Shown piece by piece: positions 34,564 to 42,867 of a DNA stretch of 64,000 nucleotides. The stretch comes from Shimwellia blattae DSM 4481 = NBRC 105725. GTDB taxonomy: Bacteria; Pseudomonadota; Gammaproteobacteria; Enterobacterales; Enterobacteriaceae. The stretch is from positions 2,232,001-2,296,000 of the forward strand of contig NC_017910.1 in NCBI RefSeq assembly GCF_000262305.1, written 5' to 3'. The notes beneath the pieces are model-generated. The model had not been told where the DNA came from, did no database searches, and worked only from the letters and a program-made list of their open reading frames with translations. The position numbers and the translations under genes were made by a program. Each line of letters starts with the position of its first letter. Position 1 is the stretch's first letter.

Positions 34564-34885
34564 CCATCACCATGGCCATTGCATTGAATTGCTCATTTTT
34601 TAATCAACCTCACAGCATTCAGCACACATGACCCCCGAATGATATTCACCACTCTTCATGTCTGTATCTTATGACAATCGTCTATAAAGACGCATGCCAT
34701 AAACAATCAAAAATAAATATACATAAAGTTCATTTGGTTACGCTCAAGTGAACTATTTTTACATCAAATATGTACTTTTGGTACTTTACTTTAATGAACC
34801 ATTAGTACATTATCATCCCATCAGCAACGCACACCGCTGCTTCGATAAACGTTCCGCGACCCGGCGATAAGGGAAAGAGGATGAG
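34564..34885 (+). promoter_or_regulatory. Left operator/promoter region (OL, pL)
   Basis: No gene in these 322 bp. Operator-like 15-mers: TGTACTTTTGGTACT (34771-34785), TGAACCATTAGTACA (34795-34809), TGAACTATTTTTACA (34749-34763) and, on the - strand, TGAACTTTATGTATA (34718-34732). They share the TGAAC/GTACA halves of the OR sites. pL should lie among them, reading toward the integrase. No convincing N antiterminator gene or boxB was identified downstream. Confidence 0.65.
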
Positions 34886-35110
34886 ATGAGTGAGGTCATT
34901 TTTAGCTTTGATAGCTCTCAGGATGCAGCTCGTGCAGGGATTCTGATGAATCAAGCAGATCCATCACTGCGCTATGTCCACATGCGAGCAACGATATGCG
35001 TTATCTGGCACGCAGACATCATAGCCGCAACACAGGCCGTTCTGGATGCAAATATTCGCTGCACATTCCAGTACTGGAATGACATTAAAAACAGCCACAG
35101 GAGAGGATGA
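34886..35110 (+). CDS. Hypothetical first gene of the left operon
   Basis: 74 residues (SEVIFSFDSSQDAARAGILMNQ, ICVIWHADIIAATQAVLDANI). It has an alpha/beta pattern like a small ferredoxin-like fold. AAGAGGATGAG lies before ATG 34886. It occupies the position of N but has no arginine-rich RNA-binding N-terminus. Function unknown. Confidence 0.55.
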   Translation: MSEVIFSFDSSQDAARAGILMNQADPSLRYVHMRATICVIWHADIIAATQAVLDANIRCTFQYWNDIKNSHRRG

Positions 35111-35111
35111 G

Positions 35112-35318
35112 ATGGTCAATCAGCACTACGGCACTCAGACAGTAAACCGTGGCACCGTTCAGCCAGGAATGCTGGTTAGGCACAAAGATGGCACCTGGAC
35201 GGCATCAGCAAACGTCAAGGGACGCCTGTACATGCATCGCGGATTTGAGCGCACCTACACCACAGCTCTGCTGGTGGAGGTTTTTCTGAATGGCATGGGT
35301 CACGGCCTGAGCCATTAA
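35112..35318 (+). CDS. Hypothetical left-operon protein
   Basis: 68 residues from ATG 35112, 1 bp after the previous stop, with GGAGAGGATGAG upstream. The text VQPGMLVRHKDGTWTASANVKGRLYMHRGFERTY suggests a small SH3-like barrel. Small left-operon genes of this size include host-inhibitors such as Kil. I do not recognise this one. Confidence 0.6.
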   Translation: MVNQHYGTQTVNRGTVQPGMLVRHKDGTWTASANVKGRLYMHRGFERTYTTALLVEVFLNGMGHGLSH

Positions 35319-35389
35319 CAAAACGAAATTAACGCATTGGCAGCCTATTCGGTGCCGGTATTCCTACACCAAAAATTCGGGAGGTAACA

Positions 35390-36349
35390 ATGTCTGAGCT
35401 AGCTGTTATCGAAATAAACCCTGAGCAGGCCCCTGCACTGTATGTGCCAAATGGTCTTGATGATTATCTCCGGCAGATCCGTGATGCCGTAAACGAAGTG
35501 CCAGATCTATCCACCGCTAAAGGCCGGGCGCGTGTAGCGTCATTGGCCGCCCAGGTATCACGCAGCAAGAAAGCGATTGAAGAGCCTGGCCGTAACTATC
35601 TGCGCCACCTGAAAGAGGCGGTAAAGCCAGCAGAGGCTGAATTACGCCGTTTCGTCACTGAATGCGACACCCTGCGTGATGAAGTTCGTCGCCCGCTCAC
35701 TGAGTGGGAAACCGAGCAGGAGCGCATTGCAGCGGAAAATCAGATGAATGCCTGGCATGAAGAAGCGCTGGAGCTGAATGCCGAATTTAACCGGAAACTG
35801 GCTGAGCGCATCGAGGCTGATCATGAAATAGCCCTGCTACTGAATGAAAAGTTTGACCGTGATACGGCAGAACGAAAAGCAGCAGAAGAGCGCCAGCGCA
35901 TCGCCCGCGAAGAAAATATGAAACACGCCGCCGCTGAACTGGCAAAGAAAGAAGCTGAACGCAAGGCCCTGGCAGATATTGAAGCCGCGCAGCGCCGTGA
36001 GGCAGAAGCAAAAGCAGCAGCAGAGCGAGCGGAACGTGAACGCATTGAGGCTCAGCAGAAAGCTGAACTGGATGCGAAAGAAGCCGCTATCCGGGCAGAG
36101 CGCGAAAAGCAGGAAGCGATTGAAGCCGAACGTCGTAAATCAGCTGCGGCTGAAGAGGCCAGGATAGCAGAAGTAAATCGTATTGCTGAGGAAGATGCCC
36201 GGCGTGCTGCTGACACTGAGCATCGTCGCACAGTAAATAGCCACGCTAAATCCGCTCTGGTTTTGGCCGGCATCCCCGATGAATTTGCAGAAATGTGCCT
36301 CCGGGAAATCATCCGGGGAAACGTCCCTGCCGTGTCTATTCGTTACTGA
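35390..36349 (+). CDS. TolA-like coiled-coil protein of the recombination operon
   Basis: 319 residues. Residues 1 to about 110 are a folded head (LYVPNGLDDYLRQIRDAVNEVPDLSTAKGR, then SKKAIEEPGRNYLRHLKEAVKPAEAELRRF). Residues about 140-270 form a continuous Ala/Glu/Arg/Lys-rich helix, which makes database tools call it TolA-like. The C-terminal part (HAKSALVLAGIPDEFAEMCLREIIRGNVP) is a small conserved domain. It has no membrane segment. Such genes precede recombination genes in many enterophages and may be DNA-recombination accessories. GGGAGG lies before the start. Confidence 0.65.
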   Translation: MSELAVIEINPEQAPALYVPNGLDDYLRQIRDAVNEVPDLSTAKGRARVASLAAQVSRSKKAIEEPGRNYLRHLKEAVKPAEAELRRFVTECDTLRDEVRRPLTEWETEQERIAAENQMNAWHEEALELNAEFNRKLAERIEADHEIALLLNEKFDRDTAERKAAEERQRIAREENMKHAAAELAKKEAERKALADIEAAQRREAEAKAAAERAERERIEAQQKAELDAKEAAIRAEREKQEAIEAERRKSAAAEEARIAEVNRIAEEDARRAADTEHRRTVNSHAKSALVLAGIPDEFAEMCLREIIRGNVPAVSIRY

Positions 36350-36356
36350 GGTGACT

Positions 36357-36590
36357 ATGAAAATTAAATGCAAATACGACCGGGCGCATGGCTACCTCGA
36401 CAGCCAGCGCAACCAGATTATGGAACTGGATGGCGTGGTGATCGACGGCACGGTTGACACGCGCCAGGTGCTGGAACAACTGGATTTCTCTGTTATCGAC
36501 GAATGGGTCCAGGAACGTCTGGCGGAAATGGATGCTATTGCAGATCACCGCTCTGAACGGCAGAGCGTGGGTATGTCCATCACGTTTTAA
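36357..36590 (+). CDS. Hypothetical left-operon protein
   Basis: 77 residues from ATG 36357 with GAGG upstream. It has paired basic start (KIKCKYDRAHGYLDSQRNQIM) and acidic, helical C-terminal part (FSVIDEWVQERLAEMDAIADHR). Located between the coiled-coil gene and the Sak4 gene. Function unknown. Confidence 0.6.
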   Translation: MKIKCKYDRAHGYLDSQRNQIMELDGVVIDGTVDTRQVLEQLDFSVIDEWVQERLAEMDAIADHRSERQSVGMSITF

Positions 36591-36605
36591 TTTCTGGGGA
36601 TGATT

Positions 36606-37472
36606 ATGAAATTTGAAAAAGCCATGAGAAAGAAAGCCAAGCTGCGGCTGGCACTTACCGGGCCCAGCGGAGCAGGGAAAACATACAGCGCGCTCATTAT
36701 CTGTAAAAGCATGGGGGGGAGAACGGCCGTAATAGATACCGAGAAAGGCAGCGCTTCCCTGTACTCCACTGAGTTTGATTTTGATGTGCTGGAACTGGAT
36801 CCCCCATTTAGCCCGGAGAGATTCATTGAGGCTATAACCGCCGCAGAAAATGCAGGCTATGACAATCTGGTTATCGATTCGATATCTCACGAATGGAGTG
36901 GCGTTGGTGGTTGCCTGGACGACCTGGACACGGTCGCCAAAACAAAATTCAAGGGCAATACCCACGCGACCTGGAGCTCATTAACTCCGCGCCACCGTAA
37001 ATTTCTGGATGCCATTTTGCGGGTTAACTGCCACGTGGTAGCCACCATGCGCAGCAAGACGGAAACAGCCCAGCTTGAGGGAAGCAAAAAGGTGGTGAAG
37101 CTGGGGATGAAATCAGAGCAACGCGACGGTGTTGAATACGAATTTACTACCGTTCTCGACATCAACCATGAAACTCACACAGCGTCAGCATCAAAAGACC
37201 GTACAGGCCTGTTCTCTAACTCCGACTACACCGTCATAGATGAACGTGTGGGCGCCCGCCTGGTTGAATGGTTAAACGATGGCAGAACCAAGCCGGAGAT
37301 TGACCTGGCGCATTTCGTTCATGTTGCAGAGTCTGTCGCCAGTTTTGATGCGCTCAAAGCTGCATGGGCAGAGGCATACAGGACGTTACGCGATACGCCT
37401 GAGCAGGCAAAAGCCCAGGAAGTCTACGAGGCCAGAAAATCTGAGCTGATGAAATCAAGTGAGGTGGAATAA
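36606..37472 (+). CDS. Sak4-like RecA-fold annealing ATPase
   Basis: 288 residues. Walker A GPSGAGKTYSAL (19-30) and Walker B YDNLVIDSIS form a single RecA-like core, with HATWSSLTPRHRKFLDAIL and the sensor region CHVVATMRSK. The C-terminal part (about 235-288) is a helical tail. Sak4 proteins are phage single-strand annealing recombinases that work with SSB, and the SSB gene follows directly (TAAATG). ATG 36606 is preferred to the ATG 6 bp upstream because GGGG then lies at normal distance. Confidence 0.82.
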   Translation: MKFEKAMRKKAKLRLALTGPSGAGKTYSALIICKSMGGRTAVIDTEKGSASLYSTEFDFDVLELDPPFSPERFIEAITAAENAGYDNLVIDSISHEWSGVGGCLDDLDTVAKTKFKGNTHATWSSLTPRHRKFLDAILRVNCHVVATMRSKTETAQLEGSKKVVKLGMKSEQRDGVEYEFTTVLDINHETHTASASKDRTGLFSNSDYTVIDERVGARLVEWLNDGRTKPEIDLAHFVHVAESVASFDALKAAWAEAYRTLRDTPEQAKAQEVYEARKSELMKSSEVE

Positions 37473-37970
37473 ATGGCAAGTCGTGGAATCAACAAGGTGA
37501 TCCTGGTCGGCAACCTGGGGAAGGATCCGGAGGTGCGTTATCTGCCAAATGGCGGCGCGGTTACCGGCATTACCCTGGCAACATCTGAATCCTGGCGCGA
37601 TAAGCAGACCGGAGAAGTGAAAGAGCAGACCGAATGGACTCGGGTGGTGCTGTTCGGAAAGCTGGCAGAGGTGGCGGGCGAATACCTGCGCAAGGGCTCA
37701 CAGGTCTATATCGAGGGCCAGTTGCGTACCCGTAAGTGGCAGGATCAGAGCGGCCAGGAGCGCTACACCACTGAGGTGGTGGTAAATGTCGGTGGCACCA
37801 TGCAGATGCTGGGCGGCCGTCAGGACGGTAACACCGCCGGCCAGGGCCAGACTCATGGCAGCAGACAGTTCAGCGGTGGTGCTCAGCAGCGCCCGCAGCA
37901 GCAGTCTGCCCCAGCGGCACCCGCTTCCAGCGAGCCACCAATGGACTTCGACGACGAGATCCCATTTTGA
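37473..37970 (+). CDS. ssb: Phage single-stranded DNA-binding protein
   Basis: 165 residues. N-terminal OB-fold as in E. coli SSB (GINKVILVGNLGKDPEVRYL, TEWTRVVLFGKLAEVAGEYL, RKWQDQSGQERYTTEVVV), then a Gln/Gly/Pro-rich linker and the partner-docking tip MDFDDEIPF (E. coli MDFDDDIPF). The intact tip suggests it can recruit host SSB partners. It forms a pair with the Sak4-like gene. Confidence 0.95.
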   Translation: MASRGINKVILVGNLGKDPEVRYLPNGGAVTGITLATSESWRDKQTGEVKEQTEWTRVVLFGKLAEVAGEYLRKGSQVYIEGQLRTRKWQDQSGQERYTTEVVVNVGGTMQMLGGRQDGNTAGQGQTHGSRQFSGGAQQRPQQQSAPAAPASSEPPMDFDDEIPF

Positions 37971-37980
37971 GGACCCAGAT

Positions 37981-38286
37981 ATGCTCAGCAATAACAAAGA
38001 GATACGAAAAAATCAACTGGAGAAAATCCTGTCAGATGATGTCACAGATCCAGATGCGCGCGTACGGGAACGGGTGCGCATAGAGCTGAAACGGATGGTC
38101 AACTGGGCGGCGCTGTTCGGCGTATCTATACCTGAGCCAGCCGCTACAGAACTGGAACAGGTTCATGAATGTCGCGGGTATGTTCTCCCGCACAGATTTA
38201 AATCTCAGACAGCCTGGGGATCATCGCCTGATGTTTACCCGGTGAATATGCCCACCACCGGCCGCGGCAGATTAATGGGGGATTAA
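37981..38286 (+). CDS. Hypothetical left-operon protein
   Basis: 101 residues from ATG 37981 (LSNNKEIRKNQLEKILSDD). A helical N-terminal half (DARVRERVRIELKRMVNWA) and a proline-rich end. It overlaps the methyltransferase start by 1 bp (TAATG). The longer frame that begins inside ssb is rejected. Function unknown. Confidence 0.6.
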   Translation: MLSNNKEIRKNQLEKILSDDVTDPDARVRERVRIELKRMVNWAALFGVSIPEPAATELEQVHECRGYVLPHRFKSQTAWGSSPDVYPVNMPTTGRGRLMGD

Positions 38287-38825
38287 TGAGCGACTACGGC
38301 GGTTCAAAAACACCAGTGCCTGAGCGGGATCTGTGGCAGACGCCCGCCAGCATTTTCACGGCGCTGGATATTGAGTTTGGTTTTTATCTGGACGTTGCCG
38401 CGGCGCCACATAACGCGCTGTGCGCCCGGTTCATGACAGAGCATGAAGACGCGTTAAACAGTGACTGGAGCAGTTACGGGGCGATCTGGTGTAACCCGCC
38501 ATATTCCGACATTACACCGTGGATCCGCAAAGCGGCAGAACAGTGTCAAAAGCAGCACCAGACAGTCGTAATGCTGCTGCCGGCCGATATTTCAACCGGA
38601 TGGTTCAGCCTGGCATTACAGACCGTTGATGAAATCAGGTTAATTACCAACGGCCGCATTCAGTTTGTACCGGCCAGTGTGTCAGGAAAGAGGCAGTCCA
38701 ACCCCAAGGGATCTTTGCTCTTTATCTGGCGCCCATTTATCAGTCCTCGGGGGATCTTTACCACAGTGAGCAAACCAGCTCTTGAGGACGCTGGCCAGCA
38801 ATATCTTGATGAGGTGGCAGCATGA
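38286..38825 (+). CDS. Phage N6-adenine DNA methyltransferase
   Basis: 179 residues of the phage Dam-like family. RDLWQTP motif near the start, FYLDVAAAPHNALCARF for SAM binding, NPPYSDITPWI with catalytic NPPY (70-73), and GRIQFVPA. It transfers a methyl group to adenine N6, probably at GATC or similar, and protects phage DNA or alters expression. No restriction partner nearby. It overlaps the next gene by 4 bp. Confidence 0.9.
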   Translation: MSDYGGSKTPVPERDLWQTPASIFTALDIEFGFYLDVAAAPHNALCARFMTEHEDALNSDWSSYGAIWCNPPYSDITPWIRKAAEQCQKQHQTVVMLLPADISTGWFSLALQTVDEIRLITNGRIQFVPASVSGKRQSNPKGSLLFIWRPFISPRGIFTTVSKPALEDAGQQYLDEVAA

Positions 38826-39115
38826 GAGTGTACATTGCCGGACCGATGAGCGGGATCCCGGGATTTAATCGCAGTGAATTTCACAGCGCAGCCACGCTGT
38901 TATCCGGCGACGGACATGTTGTTCTGAACCCGGCAATCCTGCCGGATGGCCTGGAGCAACGAGAATACATGGACATCTGCTGCGCAATGATTCGCTGTGC
39001 CGACGGGGTTTACATGCTCGATGGCTGGGAGAATTCAGCAGGTGCCCGGGCAGAAAATGCCCTGGCCGAAAAACTGGGTATGGTTGTCATGTATCAGGGG
39101 GATCAGTTCTCATGA
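38822..39115 (+). CDS. DUF4406 protein, nucleoside deoxyribosyltransferase-like
   Basis: 97 residues. It starts RVYIAGPMSGIPGFNRSEF and has PDGLEQREYMDICCAMIRCADGVYMLDGWENSAGARAE, a Rossmann-like pattern with the YIAGPMSG loop and GWENSxGAxxE, shared with nucleoside 2-deoxyribosyltransferases. The acids for catalysis may be the D/E of this region. A role in nucleotide pools is inferred. ATGA overlaps at both ends. Confidence 0.78.
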   Translation: MRVYIAGPMSGIPGFNRSEFHSAATLLSGDGHVVLNPAILPDGLEQREYMDICCAMIRCADGVYMLDGWENSAGARAENALAEKLGMVVMYQGDQFS

Positions 39116-39327
39116 ACACTGAAACCCGAAATGCCCTGCGCACTGTAGCCCGGGCAGCAATAAACGACTACAAAGCCGCCCGGGCGGCAAACCCTGAAAT
39201 GCACCGGGATATCATCTCCCGCCGGGTCATTCTCAGTCACCTGAAAAAGCTGGAGCCGCTGGGGATCACGGTCAGCCAGCTGAACTGGCAGATCGGCGTT
39301 CTGACAGGCGTTTTAACGGAGCGATAG
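39112..39327 (+). CDS. Hypothetical left-operon protein
   Basis: 71 residues, basic and helical (NALRTVARAAINDYKAARAAN, then RRVILSHLKKLEPLGITVSQLNWQ). The C-terminal part could be an HTH. It overlaps the DUF4406 gene by 4 bp. Function unknown. Confidence 0.6.
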   Translation: MNTETRNALRTVARAAINDYKAARAANPEMHRDIISRRVILSHLKKLEPLGITVSQLNWQIGVLTGVLTER

Positions 39328-39415
39328 CATGAGACACATTATCCGTGGTAACCCTGCCCCGGCCGATGTCTGATTTTGAATTATCAATTGCCCCACCAGG
39401 GGCGTGGAGAATGAT

Positions 39416-39670
39416 ATGGCAGAGGTAACGTACATCATAGCGGACCCTGGTGAATGGGTCTCCGAGGAGCAAATAATGGCTCTCAAAGGGCTGAAAGAAG
39501 GGACGTTAAAGAACGCCAGGAAAAAGAGCTTCCTGGAGGGACGCGAATACAAACATGTCGCAGCTGACGGAGAGCCCTACGATAACAGCCCATGTTTCTA
39601 CAACATACCGGCTATTGATCGCTGGATAGCCCGGCAGGCCCCCGCGAAACCGAGCCGTAAAACTGTTTAA
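39416..39670 (+). CDS. xis: Excisionase-like DNA-binding protein
   Basis: 84 residues from ATG 39416. It reads as a winged-helix excisionase: WVSEEQIMALKGLKEGTLKNA, KSFLEGREYKHV, then YNIPAIDRWIARQ. It lies 32 bp before the integrase gene in the same direction, the normal Xis position. It would bend DNA at attR for excision. Confidence 0.72.
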   Translation: MAEVTYIIADPGEWVSEEQIMALKGLKEGTLKNARKKSFLEGREYKHVAADGEPYDNSPCFYNIPAIDRWIARQAPAKPSRKTV

Positions 39671-39702
39671 ATACTCTGACCATTAACCAACGAGGAATCG
39701 TT

Positions 39703-40983
39703 ATGAAATACCCAACAGGAGTGGAAAATCACGGGGGAACGTTGCGCCTGTGGTTCATCTACAAAGGGGTCAGAGTACGTGAAAGCCTGGGGGTTCCTGA
39801 CACCCCCAAAAACAGAAAAGTTGCCGGTGAACTGAGGACGTCAATTTGCTATGCCATTAAGACCGGTCATTTCGACTACGCGAGCCAGTTTCCTGACTCG
39901 GCCAACCTGGTCAAATTCGGAGAGGCCAGTCAGGATCTGACACTCAGGGAACTGGCTGATAAATTTCTGTCACTGAAAGAAACGGAGGTGGCAGAAACGT
40001 CAATCGGCACCTACCGCACCGTTGTCAAAAATGTGCTGGCCATCGTTGGGCCAAAAATACTGGCATCCGCAGTAAATAAAGAAAAACTCATGGAAATCCG
40101 CAAGGAGCTACTGACCGGATACCAGCTGCCAAGACCAAACTACACAGTTAAAGAGCCTGGACGCTCAGCTGTCACTGTGAATAACTACATGACAAATCTG
40201 TATGCTGTATTCCAGTTCGGTGTGGAAAATGGCTACCTGCAGGAAAACCCGTTTAAAAGCATCTCACCTCTAAAAGAGTCCCGGGTATTGCCTGACCCCC
40301 TGACCCGGGATGAGTTTATTCGCCTGATCGACGCCTGCCGCCATCAGCAGACGCGCAACATGATTTCTATTTCAGTCTATACCGGGATCCGCCCTGGCGA
40401 GCTATGTGGGCTGGCGTGGGAGGATATTGACCTGAAATCAGGAACAATGATGATCAGGCGCAATTTTGCCAGAGGTGAATTCACCGTGCCAAAAACTCAG
40501 GCCGGAACAAACCGGGTAATACATCTGATAGAACCCGCAATACAGGCACTGAAAACCCAGGCTGAGCTAACACGGCTTGGCAAAGAACACTTGATCAGCG
40601 TTAAATCGCGTGAGTACGGGCGTTCTGACATTCAGAAATGCACATTCGTATTTTTGCCGTCGGTTACGGCCAGGTCAAAACGTCACGGCGAACACATGAC
40701 GGTGGACGGGATCCGGCAATCATGGGACACAACGGTAAAGCGGGCAGGGATCCGGCACCGGAAATCGTACCAGACCCGCCACACATATGCGTGCTGGTCA
40801 CTAACGGCCGGAGCCAACCCCAATTTTATTGCCACGCAGATGGGGCATGCTGATGCCCAGATGCTGTTCCAGGTGTACGGGAAGTGGATGTCGGAGAATA
40901 ATGAGGCTCAGTTAGCCATTCTGAACTCAAAATTAAGCGGCTTTGCCCCACCGGTGCCCCACTGGAATTTAAAGTCTGCATAA
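39703..40983 (+). CDS. int: Tyrosine integrase (IntQ-like)
   Basis: 426 residues. N-terminal arm-binding domain (YPTGVENHGGTLRLWFIYKG), core-binding domain (about 78-185), and catalytic domain with R230 (TGIRPGEL), K264 (VPKTQAG), YQTRH with R359, GHADA with H382, and nucleophile Y392 (FQVYGKW). The start resembles the IntQ integrase of Qin, and the insertion lies in a ydfJ-like gene, the Qin site in K-12. It catalyses site-specific integration and excision. All catalytic residues are present. Confidence 0.93.
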   Translation: MKYPTGVENHGGTLRLWFIYKGVRVRESLGVPDTPKNRKVAGELRTSICYAIKTGHFDYASQFPDSANLVKFGEASQDLTLRELADKFLSLKETEVAETSIGTYRTVVKNVLAIVGPKILASAVNKEKLMEIRKELLTGYQLPRPNYTVKEPGRSAVTVNNYMTNLYAVFQFGVENGYLQENPFKSISPLKESRVLPDPLTRDEFIRLIDACRHQQTRNMISISVYTGIRPGELCGLAWEDIDLKSGTMMIRRNFARGEFTVPKTQAGTNRVIHLIEPAIQALKTQAELTRLGKEHLISVKSREYGRSDIQKCTFVFLPSVTARSKRHGEHMTVDGIRQSWDTTVKRAGIRHRKSYQTRHTYACWSLTAGANPNFIATQMGHADAQMLFQVYGKWMSENNEAQLAILNSKLSGFAPPVPHWNLKSA

Positions 40984-41018
40984 AAACCAATTAAATCAAA
41001 TGGATTAGCTATATAACT

Positions 41019-41060
41019 CTCAAAATCCATAAACTCCAGGGCAGTACCCAGCCAGCCGGA
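41019..41060. other. Probable prophage attachment site (right end) inside ydfJ
   Basis: The ydfJ-like reading frame is recognisable down to about 41019 (GTALEFMDF) and then becomes prophage sequence, just behind the integrase stop. The crossover core must lie here; without the left end its exact length cannot be seen. Confidence 0.65.
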
Positions 41061-41114
41061 GACGGCGGCCTTAACCAAATCAGAGGTCGATCGTGTAGAA
41101 GAATGTTGGGTCAT
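41019..41114 (-). pseudogene. ydfJ: ydfJ 5' fragment (MFS transporter), interrupted by the prophage
   Basis: 32 codons: THQSS-like polar start, then DLVKAAVSGWLGTALEFMDF, the first membrane helix of YdfJ and ShiA-type metabolite:proton symporters. After that the frame continues into prophage DNA and stops at 40908. The remaining gene should lie beyond the left prophage end, outside this window. E. coli K-12 ydfJ is likewise split by Qin. Confidence 0.8.
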
Positions 41115-41168
41115 AATCGTTATCCGTAATCAATTCTGCGGACCACACACTCGCAACAATAATTATTT

Positions 41169-42185
41169 TCAGGGAAATGACAGCAGCACTTTGCAGCACT
41201 GTTTCTGGTCGGTTTCGAATAGTTCAATCGCCCGGGTAACCTGCTGATAGTCAAACTGATGGGTAACAAGTTTGCCGGGATCAATCAGCCCGCGGGTTAG
41301 CCAGTCGATGACGACGGGAAATTTTCTGGCGTTCAGCCTGGATGAATAGATAGTCAGCTCTTTGCCGGTGATTGCCTGCTGGGCTATTTCGCTGGGCCGG
41401 GAAGAAAACCCCATGATCACGATACGGCCCGCCGGAGAGGCCAGCGCCGCCGCCTCGGCGAGGATTGCCGGGTGGCACGCCGCATCAATAATCAACGTGG
41501 GGCGAGTCTCGCGCTCAGCCAGTAGCGTATTCAGCGGTGTCTCCTGGTTGTTAATCACCCAGTCGGCCCCGCACGCCCTGGCCATCGCCAGCCGTTCATC
41601 AATAAAATCAGCCACAATGACCTGGCTGACCTGATACACCCCTTTCAGCACCTGGAGCGTGGTCAGCCCCATGGGCCCGGCCCCGTAGATCAGGGCGATG
41701 TCGTCCGGCTGGGGGGCAACCTGCCCGGTCACATTTGCGGCAATCGTAAAAGGCTCGGTCATGACGCCGTAAGCATCGCTGATGTGCTCAGGAAGCACCC
41801 AGGCATTGGCGGCTGGCACCACCGCATACTCACTAAACCCCCCGTCCCGGTGAACACCGAGTACCGCCAGGGAGGTGCATACATTGGGCCGCTGCTGGCG
41901 ACAGGGATAGCACTCCCCGCAGCTGATGACCGGGTCAACAACCACCCGCTCCCCGCACCGCTCCGGGTCGACCCCGGGGCCGGTCGCATCAATCACGCCG
42001 AGGAATTCATGGCCAATGACCCGCGGGTAACGGGCAAAAGGATTATGGCCGCGAAAGATATGGCTATCCGAGCCACATATTCCCGCCAGACGGACTTTCA
42101 CCCGGACCTCGCCAGGCCCCGGCTCCGGTATGGGCCGCTCGTCAAGCGTTAATATATCGGGACGCTCAATCACAATACTTTTCAT
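41169..42185 (-). CDS. rspB: Zinc-dependent dehydrogenase RspB
   Basis: 338 residues. Catalytic zinc residues C37 (GICGSDSH), H59-E60 (GHEF). Structural zinc cysteines C89, C92, C95 and C103 (CGECYPC). NAD-binding loop GAGPMGL in YGAGPMGLTTLQVLKG. It closely matches E. coli RspB, part of the starvation-sensing rspAB locus and probably an L-gulonate/mannonate-type oxidoreductase in practice. Its partner rspA (dehydratase) is not next to it here. ATG 42185 is chosen for GGAG at 5 nt. Confidence 0.9.
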   Translation of the reverse strand: MKSIVIERPDILTLDERPIPEPGPGEVRVKVRLAGICGSDSHIFRGHNPFARYPRVIGHEFLGVIDATGPGVDPERCGERVVVDPVISCGECYPCRQQRPNVCTSLAVLGVHRDGGFSEYAVVPAANAWVLPEHISDAYGVMTEPFTIAANVTGQVAPQPDDIALIYGAGPMGLTTLQVLKGVYQVSQVIVADFIDERLAMARACGADWVINNQETPLNTLLAERETRPTLIIDAACHPAILAEAAALASPAGRIVIMGFSSRPSEIAQQAITGKELTIYSSRLNARKFPVVIDWLTRGLIDPGKLVTHQFDYQQVTRAIELFETDQKQCCKVLLSFP

Positions 42186-42473
42186 TTTCACTCCACATAT
42201 TCAGCAGAGAAGCATTTTCGACCCCTGAATCCGGGGCCAGGGAACAAGGCATTTTTACTTAACTACCATACAAGTATATTTAATTAACCATCCCGTAAAT
42301 ATAGTAAAAAATCCAAAAATACAGCCAGTTAGCCTTGATAAAGCCAATATTACCAACAGATAATATCGCTTCTGTCACCGGAGCCCCTGGTCGCTGGTTT
42401 TCGCCACTACCGGTGCGGTGTTATAGTGTCGGGACCGGTTCGCCCGGCACAACAAAGCAAGAAGGAACAGAGT

Positions 42474-42812
42474 ATGAGGACTTTTATTCGCAGCACCGTG
42501 GCGCTGGCTCTCTTTGCGGCAGGCGCGGCTCTCATGACCGCCCCTGTCAGTGCGCAAACGAACAAACTGATTATTGAGTCCGGGGATAATGCCCGCAGCC
42601 GTCAGGAAGCCGCCATGGACAAGGAACAGTGGGGTGATACCCGTTCACTGCGCCAGAAAATCAACTCCCGGGCAGAAAAAGAGTGGGATAAAGCAGACAA
42701 CGCGTTCGACAAACGGGACGCCTGCCTGCAAAGCAGCAATGTTAACGCCTACTGGGAGCCCAGCACCCGCCGCTGTCTGGATCGCAGCACCGGTTTTGCC
42801 ATCCGCCCCTGA
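42474..42812 (+). CDS. ynfB: YnfB, periplasmic DUF1283 protein
   Basis: 112 residues with a signal peptide (STVALALFAAGAALMTAPVSA, cleaved before QTNK). The mature part (DKEQWGDTRSLRQKINSR, AYWEPSTRRCLDR) is typical of DUF1283. Two cysteines could form a disulfide. It sits before speG as in E. coli. Function unknown. A strong terminator follows. Confidence 0.9.
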   Translation: MRTFIRSTVALALFAAGAALMTAPVSAQTNKLIIESGDNARSRQEAAMDKEQWGDTRSLRQKINSRAEKEWDKADNAFDKRDACLQSSNVNAYWEPSTRRCLDRSTGFAIRP

Positions 42813-42817
42813 ACGCC

Positions 42818-42846
42818 AGAACTGCCCGGGCCGGGCAGTTCTTTTC
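42818..42846 (+). terminator. Rho-independent terminator after ynfB
   Basis: AACTGCCCGG and CCGGGCAGTT make a near-perfect GC-rich stem followed by CTTTTC. Confidence 0.75.
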
Positions 42847-42867
42847 CCCACAGACTGAGGAGCCCGC

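Noticed and set aside
34886..35110. First left-operon gene as antiterminator N
   Set aside because: It has the right position but no arginine-rich N-terminus, and no boxA/boxB pair was found next to it.
39330..39374. 14-codon ORF (MRHIIRGNPAPADV) between the small left-operon gene and xis
   Set aside because: Probably a truncated remnant or chance frame; no homologue recognised and very short.
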